Both the position numbers and the translations under genes were made by a program. Below are positions 12,061 through 24,255 of a stretch of DNA of 64,000 nt, one piece after another. This DNA comes from Helopsaltes ochotensis. Taxonomy: Eukaryota > Chordata > Aves > Passeriformes > Locustellidae. The notes under the pieces were generated by a model. That model was not told where the DNA came from and did not search any database. It was given only the letters and a program-made list of their open reading frames with translations. Position 1 is the first letter of the stretch; each line of letters begins with the position of its first letter. The stretch covers positions 1 to 64,000 of the forward strand of contig VXBM01000135.1 in NCBI GenBank assembly GCA_013400155.1, in the 5' to 3' direction.

Positions 12061-13050
12061 AGAAAAACCAATAGACATGAGCAATTTTTCCATGTGAAAG
12101 TCCTGACACCTGTGGCTGCTGCCTCACAGTGGACACCAAAAGAAACCAAGACCCCATGCTTGTTAAATCCAGCTTTCACTCTACTCAACCAAATGTTTGA
12201 ATTGTACAGCACTTGTCCCAAATCTTTACAGTCCCGAACCCAAGCCCATTTCCAGGCAAAACCATTTGCTTAATAGTAATCCAGGATGCCATCACATGCA
12301 CTGTAATTTATTTTTGAGTTGTTGAAAACCAACTGTATTTCTTATATGATATGATCATACTTGCTTCAGAAATAGACGTCATAGCTCCAGACTTACAGGC
12401 ATCCCTGGAGATCTTGAAAATCCCTCTTAAAAAAAATTCAGCTGTTTCTGTTGAGAAACCTTAATTGGAAGCATAACTAACTCTACTCTAGATTGAAGAC
12501 CCATAACAATTATGATCTCTGACCTTCATTATATTCTTGTAGATGACTATGCTTTGCTCTTCAGCTCTGGTAGCCTTATAAACCACCTATCAATACTTGC
12601 TAGAAAATAAAATAAAACCCATATTATGCCTACTGGTTCCTGGTTTTATGTTAGCCATGCATGTTTTGCAGGGTTCAATTTTAATCAATCCATTCTTCTT
12701 GTTCTGAATACTTTCACTTTACCAGCAATACAGTGGTGACTCACAAGAACTAATTTTGTTAGTTCCCTCAAATGGAGTTCATGAGGATTTTTTTTTTTTA
12801 ATTTAGCAAATTGACTGTATTCTATAATAAAATGATACACACATGCTTGTCAATTCCTACCCCAGTGAAGGAGTAAAAGAGCTTGCATACCAATTTTTCA
12901 AGTATTTGTGGATTTTAAAAGTGTGGGACTGCCATTGTGTGTGTCCTGATTCTTCTGTAGTAAGTGAAAAAATGATGTCTTCTCAAGGAAGAAGGACTTT
13001 GTTGTTGTTGTTCCCTGAGTAGCCTTGCTGCATTTGCTTTGTGTTGAAAC
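12061..13050. other. Sequence upstream of the AFF pseudogene, no clear feature
   Basis: The minus strand just before the AFF homology reads 'tttttctttccag', a convincing-looking splice acceptor at about 12048-12060. It may be chance or the end of a retained intron. The open frame continues to 12221 but shows no AFF similarity there. From 12270 to 13050 only AT-rich sequence is seen. Confidence 0.4.
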
Positions 13051-13084
13051 ACTGATCAAGAGTTGTTCAGTGGAATGATACCAC

Positions 13085-13108
13085 TGATATCATTGCTGAA
13101 TGATATCA
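13085..13108. repeat. Perfect 10-bp inverted repeat (hairpin)
   Basis: TGATATCATT, a 4-base loop GCTG, and AATGATATCA form a perfect stem. No RNA gene or transposon end is associated with it. Confidence 0.8.
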
Positions 13109-13254
13109 CAGCAATCCTGTGATAACTATAGGCAAAGGCAGACCACCTGAGAGGAAGAATGTCTGCAGCAAGGCTGTTGCCAGTAGAAAATGCAGATTCA
13201 GAGTTCCTTCGTGAGAAAACCAGGAGGTAGCAGCATACCACCAGCAATAGTTGC

Positions 13255-13440
13255 AGCAAATGTACCTACAGGAGCAGTTAAAGGTGGCAGCAGCAGATGC
13301 AGTAGAAGCTTTGAGAACCTGTGAGCACTTGCAAGAATTTATGGCACAGTAAGAGCAATTGCTACAGGAGGAACATTAAAAACAAGAAGCTCCAGAACTA
13401 AGGAAAAGGATTAAAAGCTGTTGCTCTGATCAGCAGACCA
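13255..13440 (+). pseudogene. Decayed coding-like fragment with coiled-coil composition
   Basis: One plus-strand frame reads YLQEQLKVAAADAVEALR, then CEHLQEF, a stop, EQLLQEE, a stop, then ELRKRI, giving leucine/glutamine heptads typical of a coiled coil. The frame carries at least two stops over about 60 codons. It could be a remnant of a retroelement gag-like protein or of a host retrocopy, or a by-product of CAG-rich sequence. I do not recognise the parent. Confidence 0.25.
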
Positions 13441-13449
13441 CAATAAAAA

Positions 13450-16400
13450 GGAAACCAGCACACATGGTGAGTACAATGCTGTTGAAACTCACAGGGAATG
13501 GTTGTCTCCCAATAAAATCAGCCTGACAGGAACCTGGAAGCTTTTGTAGAGCTTTCAAGTGGCTTAATGTGATCCAGACACCTTTAGGTTGTCAAACTAT
13601 CCAATTTGTGGAAGACAGTTTGGAAAATCCCAGATCTGCTGGAATTCATCCTGGAAATGTAAGGTCACATGTCAAATGTGGTCAAGCATTGGCTAAAAGT
13701 GAAGGTTAGATCTTACTAGTTACTTGATCTGAACATGAAAAGCATTCTAAGGAGCTATTGGAATATCCATGGATCAACACTGTATTACTTCTTTAAGAGA
13801 GATTAAGTTGTTGATCTTCATGGAATTCTGTGACATATTGTAAAGGATGGCTAAAATATATAGGACCTGAATCTGTTCTGGTTAGGAAGTTGTTGATACT
13901 TTAACTGGCACCTGATTTTCAGGAATGAGGCACAGTAACAGACATGAAGATTCTATCCTTGTGATAAGAGAAAAGATAAGCAGCTACCTCAGAAGTTTTC
14001 AGAGACATCCATTTTGTGATGAAGGACATGCATGTTTTTGGATACTTCTATACAGGTGGTTGTAGAACTTCTGAATATAGAAAGCCCACAGCAAAGAGTA
14101 AAAGAATAGCATAAGATGGGTGTTAAGAACATGGAAGAGTTAGATCTGGAATAGATTAGATCAACCATATTAGTTACAAAGCATGACAAGACATCTGACT
14201 GTGTATTGACCATGCCACAATTTTCTTTTGTGTATGTTGGAACTTTTTGATGTCTTTATCTCAGATGAAGTATCAGCAGGCTAACCTGGGGGTTTCTCTT
14301 TTGCATGGACTGTAACAATGCTGACAGCAAATAACTGAGAAATGAGTTGTGAGGCTGATCTGCTTTCTTAGGTGCCTTTTTTCTGTTAGCATTTGTTTCA
14401 TTCATCTCTCGAGGTAAGAGTTTATTGCTAGAAATTGGATAGGTGTTCCCCATCCACTCTTGTTGTCAGGGCCTTGAGTGCCAACAGCAGTGCTTTCATT
14501 TCTTTCCCCTCTCTGAGATGTTTCACCACCCATGGTCAAGGCCAGCTTTGATACAGTGCAGCAGTGGAACCTGGGATCAGATTGCTGCAAAAAGATTTGT
14601 GAAAGGGCTGCGAGAAGCTGTGTTGGAGGCCTCAACTGGCTGAGGAGCTGAATTCCAGTTCAGGCCTTTGTCTCTGGTCTTTATCAGACCCTCACCTCTT
14701 CACCATACCAAAGGATACTTCTAGTAGGTAGATAAACAGCTCTAAAATGTTTATGTGTATCACATCCAGCACATCTCATTTTGAATTTATATCTGTTATG
14801 CTTTTAACTAGAACCTTTACTAAAACCCTAAACAGATTTTCCAATAAATCATTAACACTGAGAATTCAATAGATGGGAATTACAGAGTGGAAATTACTAA
14901 ATGGAACCTACCCTCCTCTGTCATTCAAGTTCTGCTTTTTTGGCCCTTGAGAGCTTAGTAAAAGTTAAGTTTTTACTATGTCTTATTTGAGAACCTCACA
15001 CCTTTTCCAAAAGTATAGACACTTAGCCAGGAGATTTCATTCCCCCCTAAAATCTTAGGTAAGATAATAGTGCCCACCACATTATGAAGTGTTTATAAAG
15101 TGGGACCAAATAGGTAAAAATACAGTATTGGAAAAAGATTCATAGTCTTGGAATAAAAGCTGGTGCCAACAGGAGTGGGCGAGTCATGGCTCATTCTCTG
15201 GCAGTTATGATTAATAGATGCAAAGTGAGACCAAAGATTAGGAACAGTGATGCAATTAATGCGGGCAGCAGAGATACTGAAGGACTTGATACTGAAGACA
15301 TCTTGCAAGCCATGCAGACCTAAGATGAGTTGAAGCACTTTATTTTTTGGTTTTGGTTGAAGGTAGATATATGCTTTGATATCAGGTTAAGAAGAAAAAG
15401 GATACAGTCATTCCAGACCTAGCCTTCATCAATTTTTGCATGTTTATCAAGATCCAGCAATAACCTCAAGAAATCAATCACTCCTATTTTTAAATGTAAT
15501 CTCAAAACTGGGAGAGGGGGGGACACAGAGATGCCAGGAGAGCAGGTGAAAGCACTGTGGCTGTATCCTGAAATTCCTATTATCCTCCTTCCCCAGTAGT
15601 ACTATCAAAACCGAAGTCAAATTTTAGGCTTATCATCAGCCTACAATGACCTAGGAATTAACTGTAACATACAAGACCTTGCCAGTTCCAGCCGAAGTCC
15701 CAGTTTAACAAGTAGCGTTACTTGAAAATATAATGAATTTTGCTTTAACCACAATCTTCTCCTTGTCTTAACTGCTCAATAGCAGCCTAGGGTACCCATA
15801 GCCTTCTATCTCCTAGAAGGTACTCTTTAGAGACTCCTTCCTATGGAACACACTGCTGTTAAGAAGTTTAAAAACAAGAAGGATTATAGTAAGAATGACT
15901 ACAGAGCTGGGATAATGGCTTTATCTTTTCTGAGAAATTTGTAGGACCAGACAAATTATAGCTGAGTTTGGTCTGAATGAGGGGTTTAGCTCTGCAAGGG
16001 AAGGCAACATAGTTCTCTGTAAAAGGTAAAGTCTAGGGTTAGTTTTATGGTATGGGGTAGTTTAAAGAACAGCAGGGACTGAAGTCTTTTAAGATGTAAT
16101 TTGAAGAGGCAGAAGGAGGGTGAATGTTGTGAATTACTTCTTAAGAGTCTTTATGATGATTGTATTAGAGAATTTACTGTTCTAATGATGTTTAGGAATA
16201 GAAATAGGTGAGAGGATCAGAGAAAGAAATCAAGCCTATTGTGAGACTGAGCAGAGCACACAGGACCAAGAGGGTCTGTAAAGAAGTGTATGGGTCCTTA
16301 AAACATAGCTGAGGTTCTGTTCAAGAGGTGCTGAAAATTTTGTGAGTTTAATTCTTGCAGAATTAGGGTGATTCCACAAGTGACCTGGATAAATGGTTTT

Positions 16401-19400
16401 ATTTCTTGTTCAAATGTGTCTCACATAAATTTAGGATGGGTATATGATTGTAAGGGAGTATAACAGTTCATCAGTAGCTGAAAAAAGTTAACTAGGCCAG
16501 TCTGTATAGACTAAAACAGCTGGTGTTTAAAGGAAACTGTGTTTAAGGCTAGAGTAAGGGTGAACGTCTCAGGAACAAGAAGATATGATCCCCAAAATCT
16601 ATGTTTATACTGGAACTTACAAGTGTTGCAGATCTGGAATAAATGCTTAGCAATAGGGGTGAGTGAGTTTTCTTTAGGTTTGAAGCATATTTAAGTTGTA
16701 TATCTTATTTAAAGCTGTATTTCTGCTTGTTTCATGGTATTATAAAGCAAGTGCTAAACTGGTAACAATATAGTTCAGGATCTTCTAAAACGAGATGAGG
16801 AATGGCCTTGGAAAGCCTGTCTAATACTGATGTGGGCATTGATTGTTGGTAAAAGGAGGTTATTTATTGCAGTTAGGATTTTTAGAGACAGGAGGTCAAC
16901 TAAAAGGAATTTGTTTCTACAGTTTTCAGATCTTGTTTTCTGCCTTTGTGCTTCTTCCAAAGATAGTCCTACCAATTTAACCCTTTCTGAACCTTGACTC
17001 TGTGAGCCTTAGGGGTTACACGTAGTCCCCATTTTCAGTATGTCTTCCTCTGAATCTCTGAACTGAAATGAAACATAAACCAAACAATAGACTTGTTGGC
17101 CAGGTCCATCTCATTCTGAACTATTTGACTCTGCTAAACATATCATCTGTAAATGATGATTTATCACCTGTAAATCGCACATAAAAAGCAGAAAAATTGA
17201 GTTCCTGCTTTCAGAGTTAAACTGCCACACAAAATATACATTTTATTTGTACTCTACAGTTGTGCACTATACTATATTGTGTATGTGACCCACTTCAAAC
17301 CTCTGATATTGTGCATTCTAGAGTGCAGAGCTGCAGGGACCTGAAAAAAAGAAGATCTTTTCCACTTTTTCATGTTCTCAGTGTTAAATCAAAGCTTTCT
17401 TCAGATATACTTAATTCCTGCTTGTCACGCATAGCATTGCTGGTAAACCCTTCACATGCTGGTGCATTCTGCTCATATTTTCAGAGCTGAATTTTATCCT
17501 TTTGATAACTGAAGCCAGAACCCAAAAACATCTAGACAATTAACCAAAACCAATTTCCTGCTCTAGCACCATGTCTTGCACAGCCCTTTGTGCTCTTCAA
17601 GTGCTGCCAATAACACTATGCTCCTTCATCCCTCCGGGTGTGATTTTACAGCTTTTTTTTAAACTGGCCACATCTGCATCCAAAGTAAGCAAAAGCCATT
17701 GTCTGTTTATATACCCCTGGATTAGCTCTTTAGGCACTGAAGAATCCAGAAATTAACCTAGATCTTTGGCCTTCTCTTCTGAGATGCTAAATCTATTTCT
17801 AATCCAGCCTTAGCCTTCCTTAGAGGCTGAATTCCCTTCCCTAATTCATTTAATGCTTTTTTCTCCTGTTCTCTTGTATCTGTGTTCAGAATCCAAAAAT
17901 AAAACTAGATCTTCAGTCCAACTATAACTGTAACTCCAAATTTAGGCAAATATCTCAAAAAGATAAGGAACTAGCTATTGTTGGCCTTCACTGTTGTACC
18001 AACTTTATAGGCCTTGCAAATACAAATAAATGAGCTTTTCAGATTCTTCTCTCCAGGACCTGGGAATGTGTGATAGTAAAGATTTTTCATGTCTAATGAC
18101 AAAATTATTTTAAGTGCACTTTAAGCATTTTTGGTACTAGCCTAAATCTCTGCTGTTACCAAACCTGGCATCAGTGTCAGGAGTTTGCCAGTGCTACTCC
18201 AGGGAGTGCTAAGCCTCATTTCTGTTCTCAGCCACAGGACTTGCCTGGTATGTGATCTATGGTAAGTTTACTTCTGAAGTGCATCATGGGGTTCCCTCCC
18301 AGTTGGAGTCTACTTAAGAAAAAAAATGTGTGAAGCAGGGTTTATCTTATATTTACATCCTTATCATAGATGTGTATATATCCTCATTACAAAATACACA
18401 AATCTTTTTTCTAGTAATAACATTGTTTTAAAATATTCCATGTTCTGAAGTCAAAAATTCTCACATGCATTAAATAATAGACTTTGCCTGCTAAATTCAC
18501 TGTTTAAACAAGGTTGGTGCTCACCTTTAAAATAAAAATTCAGTACTCAGTTGCCAAACTTAATTAAAATTGTGTTATGTTTTCTGTATCAGAGGTTTTT
18601 TTCACAGATGCTTCCTTGTATTTTCTATTCATGACTGAGTTATTAAATAACATAACATACCCAAGAGACTTCAGAATACAGAATTGATGCTTTCTAAAAA
18701 TACTTACATTCTTTTGCTTGCTTATTAAAACCAAACCAAACCAAACCAAAACACTAATCTCAGAATTATTGAACAAAATAAAGAGGGTTTTAAGGATGTG
18801 AGTTTTTTTCTTTTTTTTTCTGTGTGAACTTTGTGAAAATGCTTACTAGATAAAATGTCAAGATGAAATGTTACCTTCACTTCACTATGGTAGAGTATAT
18901 ACAAATACATTATGTGCTATGAAAAAATACCAAGTTTTAAAATACTTCCTTCATTACCCTACATTTTGTACCTAAACTAATTTTCAATTTATTGTCTGAC
19001 AGTTCAAAAAACTCATTGTTTTTTGAATAATTGAGAACTAGAGCTTTAGATTCTGAGATCTTAATTTATGTTACCAATGTATGTTTATTGCCATTTATAT
19101 AGAATAAAATGACTTACTGATGTGTTGAACTAAATACAAAGTAGCTTGTAGACCTCATGAAGTATTACAAGACTTTATTAACACTTAAATTTCTTTCTTT
19201 TTTTTTGTTTAAAATGATTTCATTTTTAGTATTTCTCCACCTGCCTTCCCTACAAATTACCCTAAACAACAGAACACAGTTCTAAGAATGACCTATTTAA
19301 TATATGAGCTAAGTCCTAGCATACTAATAGGTGCTGAAAAGAAAGTCTTCTCAAGACTGCTATTCGACTCACAATTTCAGCATCAATAAACAAATAAATG

Positions 19401-21375
19401 TTAGTACAAACATCTGTTAATTACGTAAAATCTGTTAATTCCATAAAAAATAGTTGCATGCATCATTACATGCTTTGCTTACTACTGAATAAATTTAGGA
19501 AAAAAAATCATATAATGAACATAAAGAATTAAACTGAGAGAGCATAGGAAACCTTAATATAACTATTTCCAAGTTTTTGATTGTGTGACTTTGAAAACAA
19601 TGTAGGGGTTTTTTTTCTGTAGCTCTTTTAATGTATCTGAAAGTAAGTTATTCATTTCTGTTAGATCTTTCTGAATGTTTAAATAGAACCAATAGAATTC
19701 ATCTTGGGGAGATCTGAGTTCTGTTTTGATATTTACTTTATACCCCTAAAGCACAGAGGGTGTTTGTTTATGTCTTTTTGCCTCTGAGCATGATGAAATT
19801 TAGTAACAGTTGGGGTCTCTTTAATTGTTCCTTACCTACACACTCTGGATTTGAGCACACTTAGGAAGACTTGTAGCCCTCATAAGATAAAAATGCCCTT
19901 TTCCTTTCAAAGCTTATTAAAAAATTTCCCTGCAACCTTCAAATTCCCTCTAGACCTGAGAGTTTTACTTAAAAATATAAGCATTAAAATACATGTTTTT
20001 ATATTTCCCCCACATTTGTTTCAATAAATACTTGTGCTTTTTTTAATGCAGATGAGTTGAAGTAATTAAAATCATCACATAAATATGCAGAGCTCTCCAC
20101 TAGCAGTAACAACTATCATGATTAGTCCTTATATGTAAAATACTTGTATTGGCTCTACCAACTGCCCAATCTCTATGTAGACAATTTTACTTCTCAGATT
20201 GACCCTATCAACTTTTTTGTATTTAAATTCACACCTGTCCCCGGTTTCACATTCAGTAGCCTGGTGTCTTTTTTTTTTTTTAATTTTAGTTTTTTTCAAA
20301 TATTTCCATGCATTCATATATTTCTTCATTTAGGCAGACAAAATTTAACAGCTTAAATGCTTAATTAACATGCAGTCTTCCTTTACCTGCCCTTTCCCCA
20401 TTTTGTACATGCTTAAAACATTTAGATGAATTTAGAGAACTCTGAGCATAAACTTGTACTTGTGTTCCGTTGTGTGGCTTAGGTAGATGCTGAGCTTGTG
20501 CAAGGTGCCCTGTATAAACAGAAGACTTTGCAAACATGAGCACAATTTTGTGCCAAGCTTAACCAAGTTCAGTCCAATCCTTCTTCCCCTCTGTTCAGTG
20601 GCACATAGTTACAGCTCCCATCAAGAAAGCAGAGAACCTGAATTGTATGCTGTGTGCTATTCAAGGGAAATTATGTGGTCCAGGAGATTACATTTACACG
20701 ATAATATTATTTTAAGGCTGCTTTGGGTGGTGTTGGTCAGATATTCTGCATCCTGACAGAAGATGTTTTTCCATTCTAGAAATGGTTCAAGATTAAGAGA
20801 GAGAGACCAGAGGATGGACTGTGCTTTCACAGTTTAGTGACCAGGCATATCTGCTGAGAAGGTAACTCCATTGTAATTCTGCTCCTTGTTCACCATCTAT
20901 ATTTTATATTAGATAGTTACCAGTTTGATAAACAGACCTCCTCATTTCCAGAACATTGTCCTAGCCACTGGGTGTCAATGTTAACTGTTTACTTCTTGGA
21001 TGAATTCTTTATTTTTTCAGAAATTTGAAATCATTGATGATTCTTAAATCCTTCAATGTAGAAAAAGTCTACAGGAGATATGAAGAGTGTTCTGTCGTCT
21101 TGCAAAATGACAACTCTTAGAAGACTGCCTGAGTCACTCTAAGTGGAGGGGGGGGGTGTTGTTATGAAGCCGATTCAAACTGAGGAACAAAGTCCACACT
21201 TCACAAGGGATGTGTATGCACATGTCTGCAGTAATCAGGAAAGACAGATTGCATTCTTAGTATTTCTCCAGAATAAGAAATGAAATCCCTCTTAGCTCTT
21301 TGTTGGAATGGAAATAAGCCCATCAGGGACAATTTTGGTTTTAGAGATGTTCATAAAAACATTTTCCTCATAGTT
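13450..21375. other. Long AT-rich stretch, no gene recognised
   Basis: Nearly 8 kb of AT-rich DNA with only chance open frames. Minor structures are a short AACCA-type run at 18728-18750 and poly(T) runs at 19197-19208 and about 20269-20281. The block at 14440-14660 is somewhat more GC-rich with overlapping 66- and 77-codon frames on opposite strands, neither recognisable. No CR1 or LTR is visible to me. Confidence 0.45.
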
Positions 21376-21676
21376 TTTCTAGCAGCTCAAAGGAGGTCAT
21401 CCTGCCCCTCTATGCAGCCTTAGCAAAGCTGCATCTGGAGTATCCAATTCTGGGCTCCTCAATGCAAGAAGGCCCAGAAGCCCCTGGAGCAGGTCCAGCG
21501 GAGGCCTGCAAAGAGGATTAAAGGACTGGAGCATCTCTCTAACAAAGAATGGCTGGGCCTGCTCAAACTTGAGACGAGACAGCTGAGGGGGCACCTTGTC
21601 AATGTCTGTCAGGATCTGAAAGGATGTGTCAGAGGATGGATCCAGGCACTTATCCATGGTGCCAAGCAATAAGATG
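21376..21676 (+). mobile_element. CR1 LINE fragment, 3' part of ORF2
   Basis: The plus strand matches the CR1 ORF2 end and following region: 'gaggtcatcctgcccctcta', 'catctggagta', 'tctgggctcc', 'gtccagcggagg', 'ttaaaggactggagcatct' and 'gtcagaggatgga' in the correct order. The copy is truncated on both sides. On the right it stops in 'ggtgccaagcaataagatgg', where a truncated LTR begins without any remaining CR1 3'UTR. Confidence 0.88.
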
Positions 21677-22097
21677 GAAAAACCTCATGGATAAAGGCAG
21701 TTTAATGCACATAAAAGCAATGGTTGGGCACAGAAGCAAAGTAAAACAAAGGCTTTATTCTCTTCTTCCCATCAGCCACTTCTTGGGAAGCAGGCCTTGA
21801 GTACGCGTAGCAGTTGCTCTGGAAGACAAGCATTGTTATAATGAGTGCTTTTGTATCTGAGTAGAGATCATATCATATGAAATGTCCCTTTGGACAGTTT
21901 GGGTCTGCTGGCCTGGTTGTTTCCCCTCCCAAGATCTTGTCCACCTGTCAAGACAGTACTGATTCTGTGCCAGAACTTTTCAGTAATAGCCAAAACACTG
22001 GCGTGTTATCAATGCCTTTCTAGATACCAATACAAGGCACAGCACTGTGAGGACTACTGTGGTGAAAATGAGCTCCAGCTCAGTCAGATCCAGTACA
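21677..22097 (-). mobile_element. Truncated ERV LTR, same family as 30237 and 50998
   Basis: The segment matches the LTR family seen complete at 50998-51588. Shared blocks are 'ggcagttttaat' with the minus-strand ATTAAA signal, 'agcaaagtaaaacaa', 'cttcccatcagcc', 'atgaaatgtccctttgga' with a minus-strand promoter region, and the far end 'ctcagtcagatccagtaca', whose complement is the TGTACTGG start. About 100 bp of the U5 side is missing at the left junction with CR1. Orientation is minus. No partner LTR or internal region is present. Confidence 0.8.
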
Positions 22098-22289
22098 CTG
22101 ATAAAGAATGAACATCATTTAAAAAGAGCTGCCTCAAAATCTGGACTAATCTGCAAAAGCCCTATTTTTTATAGATGTGATCTCTGTCTTTAGAACTGAA
22201 CTTTGTGTATCTTTAGTCATATTTGACAGTGTAAATGGGATGAGGTCCTTTTGATTAAGGATTCTAGTTTAAATCTGAAGAAAGGCTCT

Positions 22290-22980
22290 TGTGGTTTAAA
22301 CCTTTTCTATTGTGTCAGTTACTGTGGTATCGTGTTATATTGTAATAATGTGGTTTGCCTGTACAAGCAATAGGAGAGACCCTGGTCCCCTTTTACCCCT
22401 TCCTCCTCCCCTTTTCCATCCTCCATTCTTCCTTCCCACCCCTGCCATCCTCTCCCTGTCTTCACACATTCCATCCTCTCCGGGTCCCACCCTTGGCTTC
22501 CTCCTTTGTCTCATTTAAGAGGCCCATCAAGTTTATCTATTGTCCAGGCCTCATATGGAATGTGGCCAAACCGGTTCCCTCCCCATCTCCCTGGCCCCTT
22601 TTCCCCCAGAGGTAATTGCTCCACTCCCCCTGCTTGGTTACATTTTCGTGGGACAGAAACATAACCCTTCCCCTGTGCTGCTCACATTACAGCCTGTCCC
22701 CTCCCCAAACTCCTCCCCCTTTCCCCTTGGACATAAAAACCCTTAAGAATCACGTGGGCGGGGAGGTCGGTGGTCTTTCCATCGTGACCCTGCTCCCGTC
22801 CACAAGTTCTGTGCCTCTCCGTATTGGAGACTAAATAAACTGGACATTTGACTGCCTCCTGTTTCCTTCTGTCAACTCACCTCTGGGGTAAGGAATCTGC
22901 TGAGCCAAAAGAGCCCACCCCTGGGATGCGGCCGTGCTGGAAGATCCCCCAAAAATAGGGGCTTGGAGCGCCTTACTGCA
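22290..22980 (+). mobile_element. Class II (ERVK-like) LTR with promoter and polyadenylation signal
   Basis: The block begins TGTGGTTTAAACC and ends ...CTTACTGCA. It has a pyrimidine-rich U3, a TATA-type box GACATAAAAACCC at about 22728-22740, and an AATAAA signal ('actaaataaactgg') near 22830-22845, all on the plus strand. A primer binding site follows directly, which fixes this as the 5' LTR of a provirus rather than a solo LTR. The rest of the provirus is missing: no gag, pol or env frame follows. A lysine-tRNA primer site is typical of betaretrovirus-like (ERVK, class II) elements. Confidence 0.85.
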
Positions 22981-22981
22981 A

Positions 22982-23002
22982 TGGCGCCCAAGAACGTGGG
23001 GC
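22982..23002 (+). promoter_or_regulatory. Retroviral primer binding site, lysine-tRNA type
   Basis: TGGCGCCCA and ACGTGGGGC are the two halves of the 18-base site complementary to the 3' end of tRNA-Lys (1,2 type). Here they are separated by three extra bases, AGA, at 22991-22993. The site starts one base after the CA end of the LTR, as expected. The insertion would disturb primer annealing, in line with a dead element. Confidence 0.8.
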
Positions 23003-23319
23003 CTCCAGTGAACCACCGAAAGTTACTGTCCTCCTAACTTTAAAAGGATGCTGTCTCTAAGGACATCTGTTTTTTCCCACTATCTCTTTTTTCCACCCAA
23101 CTTAACAACACTCATACAGCTCATCCTTAGCTGTAGCCACAGAGAAGTCATTAAAACATCAGAGAACAAAAGAAGCTAGATCAGAGTCTAAGAAGTTCCA
23201 ACAGTTCAGTTTAGCACCACTTCATTGGCATATCATCAAAACAACAGTATTGTGGATGAGACAAAGTTATAAAGTACCTATGAATCATCAGAATGAGTGC
23301 TTTCTTTTAATGGGCATTG
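23003..23319. other. Short remnant of proviral leader, then unassigned sequence
   Basis: The first few dozen bases after the primer binding site may be retroviral leader. No gag start or packaging-type structure can be recognised, and by about 23060 the sequence is AT-rich and unassigned. The provirus was probably truncated here by deletion. Confidence 0.4.
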
Positions 23320-24090
23320 TAGAGGCCTAGAGACTGCACACGGTCTTTTAATTCCTCCTGCTTGTTTCCCATGCTACACGAATTAATGTACAGCCCATAG
23401 TCATGCTGATTTCCTAGAAGTGTGGCATCTTCTCCCATAATGCAGCCCTCTCATAATTCCCTTATTTATGGCATCATAAATAGTGTCTTCAGCCGTGTTT
23501 CAATGAGTACCATCATGATTACATGATGATTTTGATTTGATTACCATACCTCTCCTGACCACATCACCCTGCATCCTTTGCTTGCCACCCATCTCTGATT
23601 TCCTCATCTGATAGTTGATCATCACCTCCTTTCTCCATCTTTCCTAGCTGAAAGCTCTCCTCAGCAGGTTGGCCAGCCAGCTGGCAAAGACAGTTCTGCC
23701 CCACTTGCTCAGGTGGTCCTCTATCTACCTAGGAGTCCTCAAATCCTCAAAAATAGTTATGAAAACTTAATTCCTGATGATGATATCGGGTCTGCAAACA
23801 GTTATTTACCCACAGGATCCTTCCAATCATCTTTGAGCTCTTCCCTCTCACCCAGGAGGATTACAGAGAAAGAACTCTGGGCTATCATGCCCTTGACCAT
23901 TGTCACAAGAGTCTTGTAGTCATGCTTGGTGCACTCCAGATCTTCCCTGGTAATGTCATTACTGACCAGCATGTCCATACCAATGGAGCAATCAGGGGAA
24001 CAGTCTGAGGGCAGGACAAGCCATGACGGTTTCCTGACAACATCCTTCCTTGGTCTCAGGCTCCATCATACAGTGCTCAGTGCAGTTACA
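23320..24090 (-). mobile_element. CR1 LINE 5' region with ORF1 esterase-domain remnant
   Basis: The minus strand encodes, with breaks, the end of CR1 ORF1. One frame reads MLVSNDITREDLECTKHDYK, then TLVTMVKGM, which matches the SGNH/GDSL esterase-like domain of CR1 ORF1 around its (H)xGTND-type block. Further on a frame reads EQVGQNCLCQLAGQPAEES, matching the C-terminal end of that domain. The lower part (about 23330-23500) resembles the linker before ORF2. CR1 ORF1 proteins bind RNA and the esterase domain is thought to assist retrotransposition. Frameshifts and stops show the copy is dead. 5' regions of CR1 are rare because most copies are 5'-truncated. Confidence 0.75.
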
Positions 24091-24255
24091 AAAAAATCAT
24101 CCTAATTTATACTGCAGAGCCTCTCTTCTCTGGGCACACTGTATCCACACTGAGTTGTAGGCAAGCTGTATCCATAGTGACAGAAAATCATTAAGGTGTC
24201 TAGAAGATATGTAACCCTCAAAGGCATACTTTAAAGAATCTCCACTAGTCAAGGA

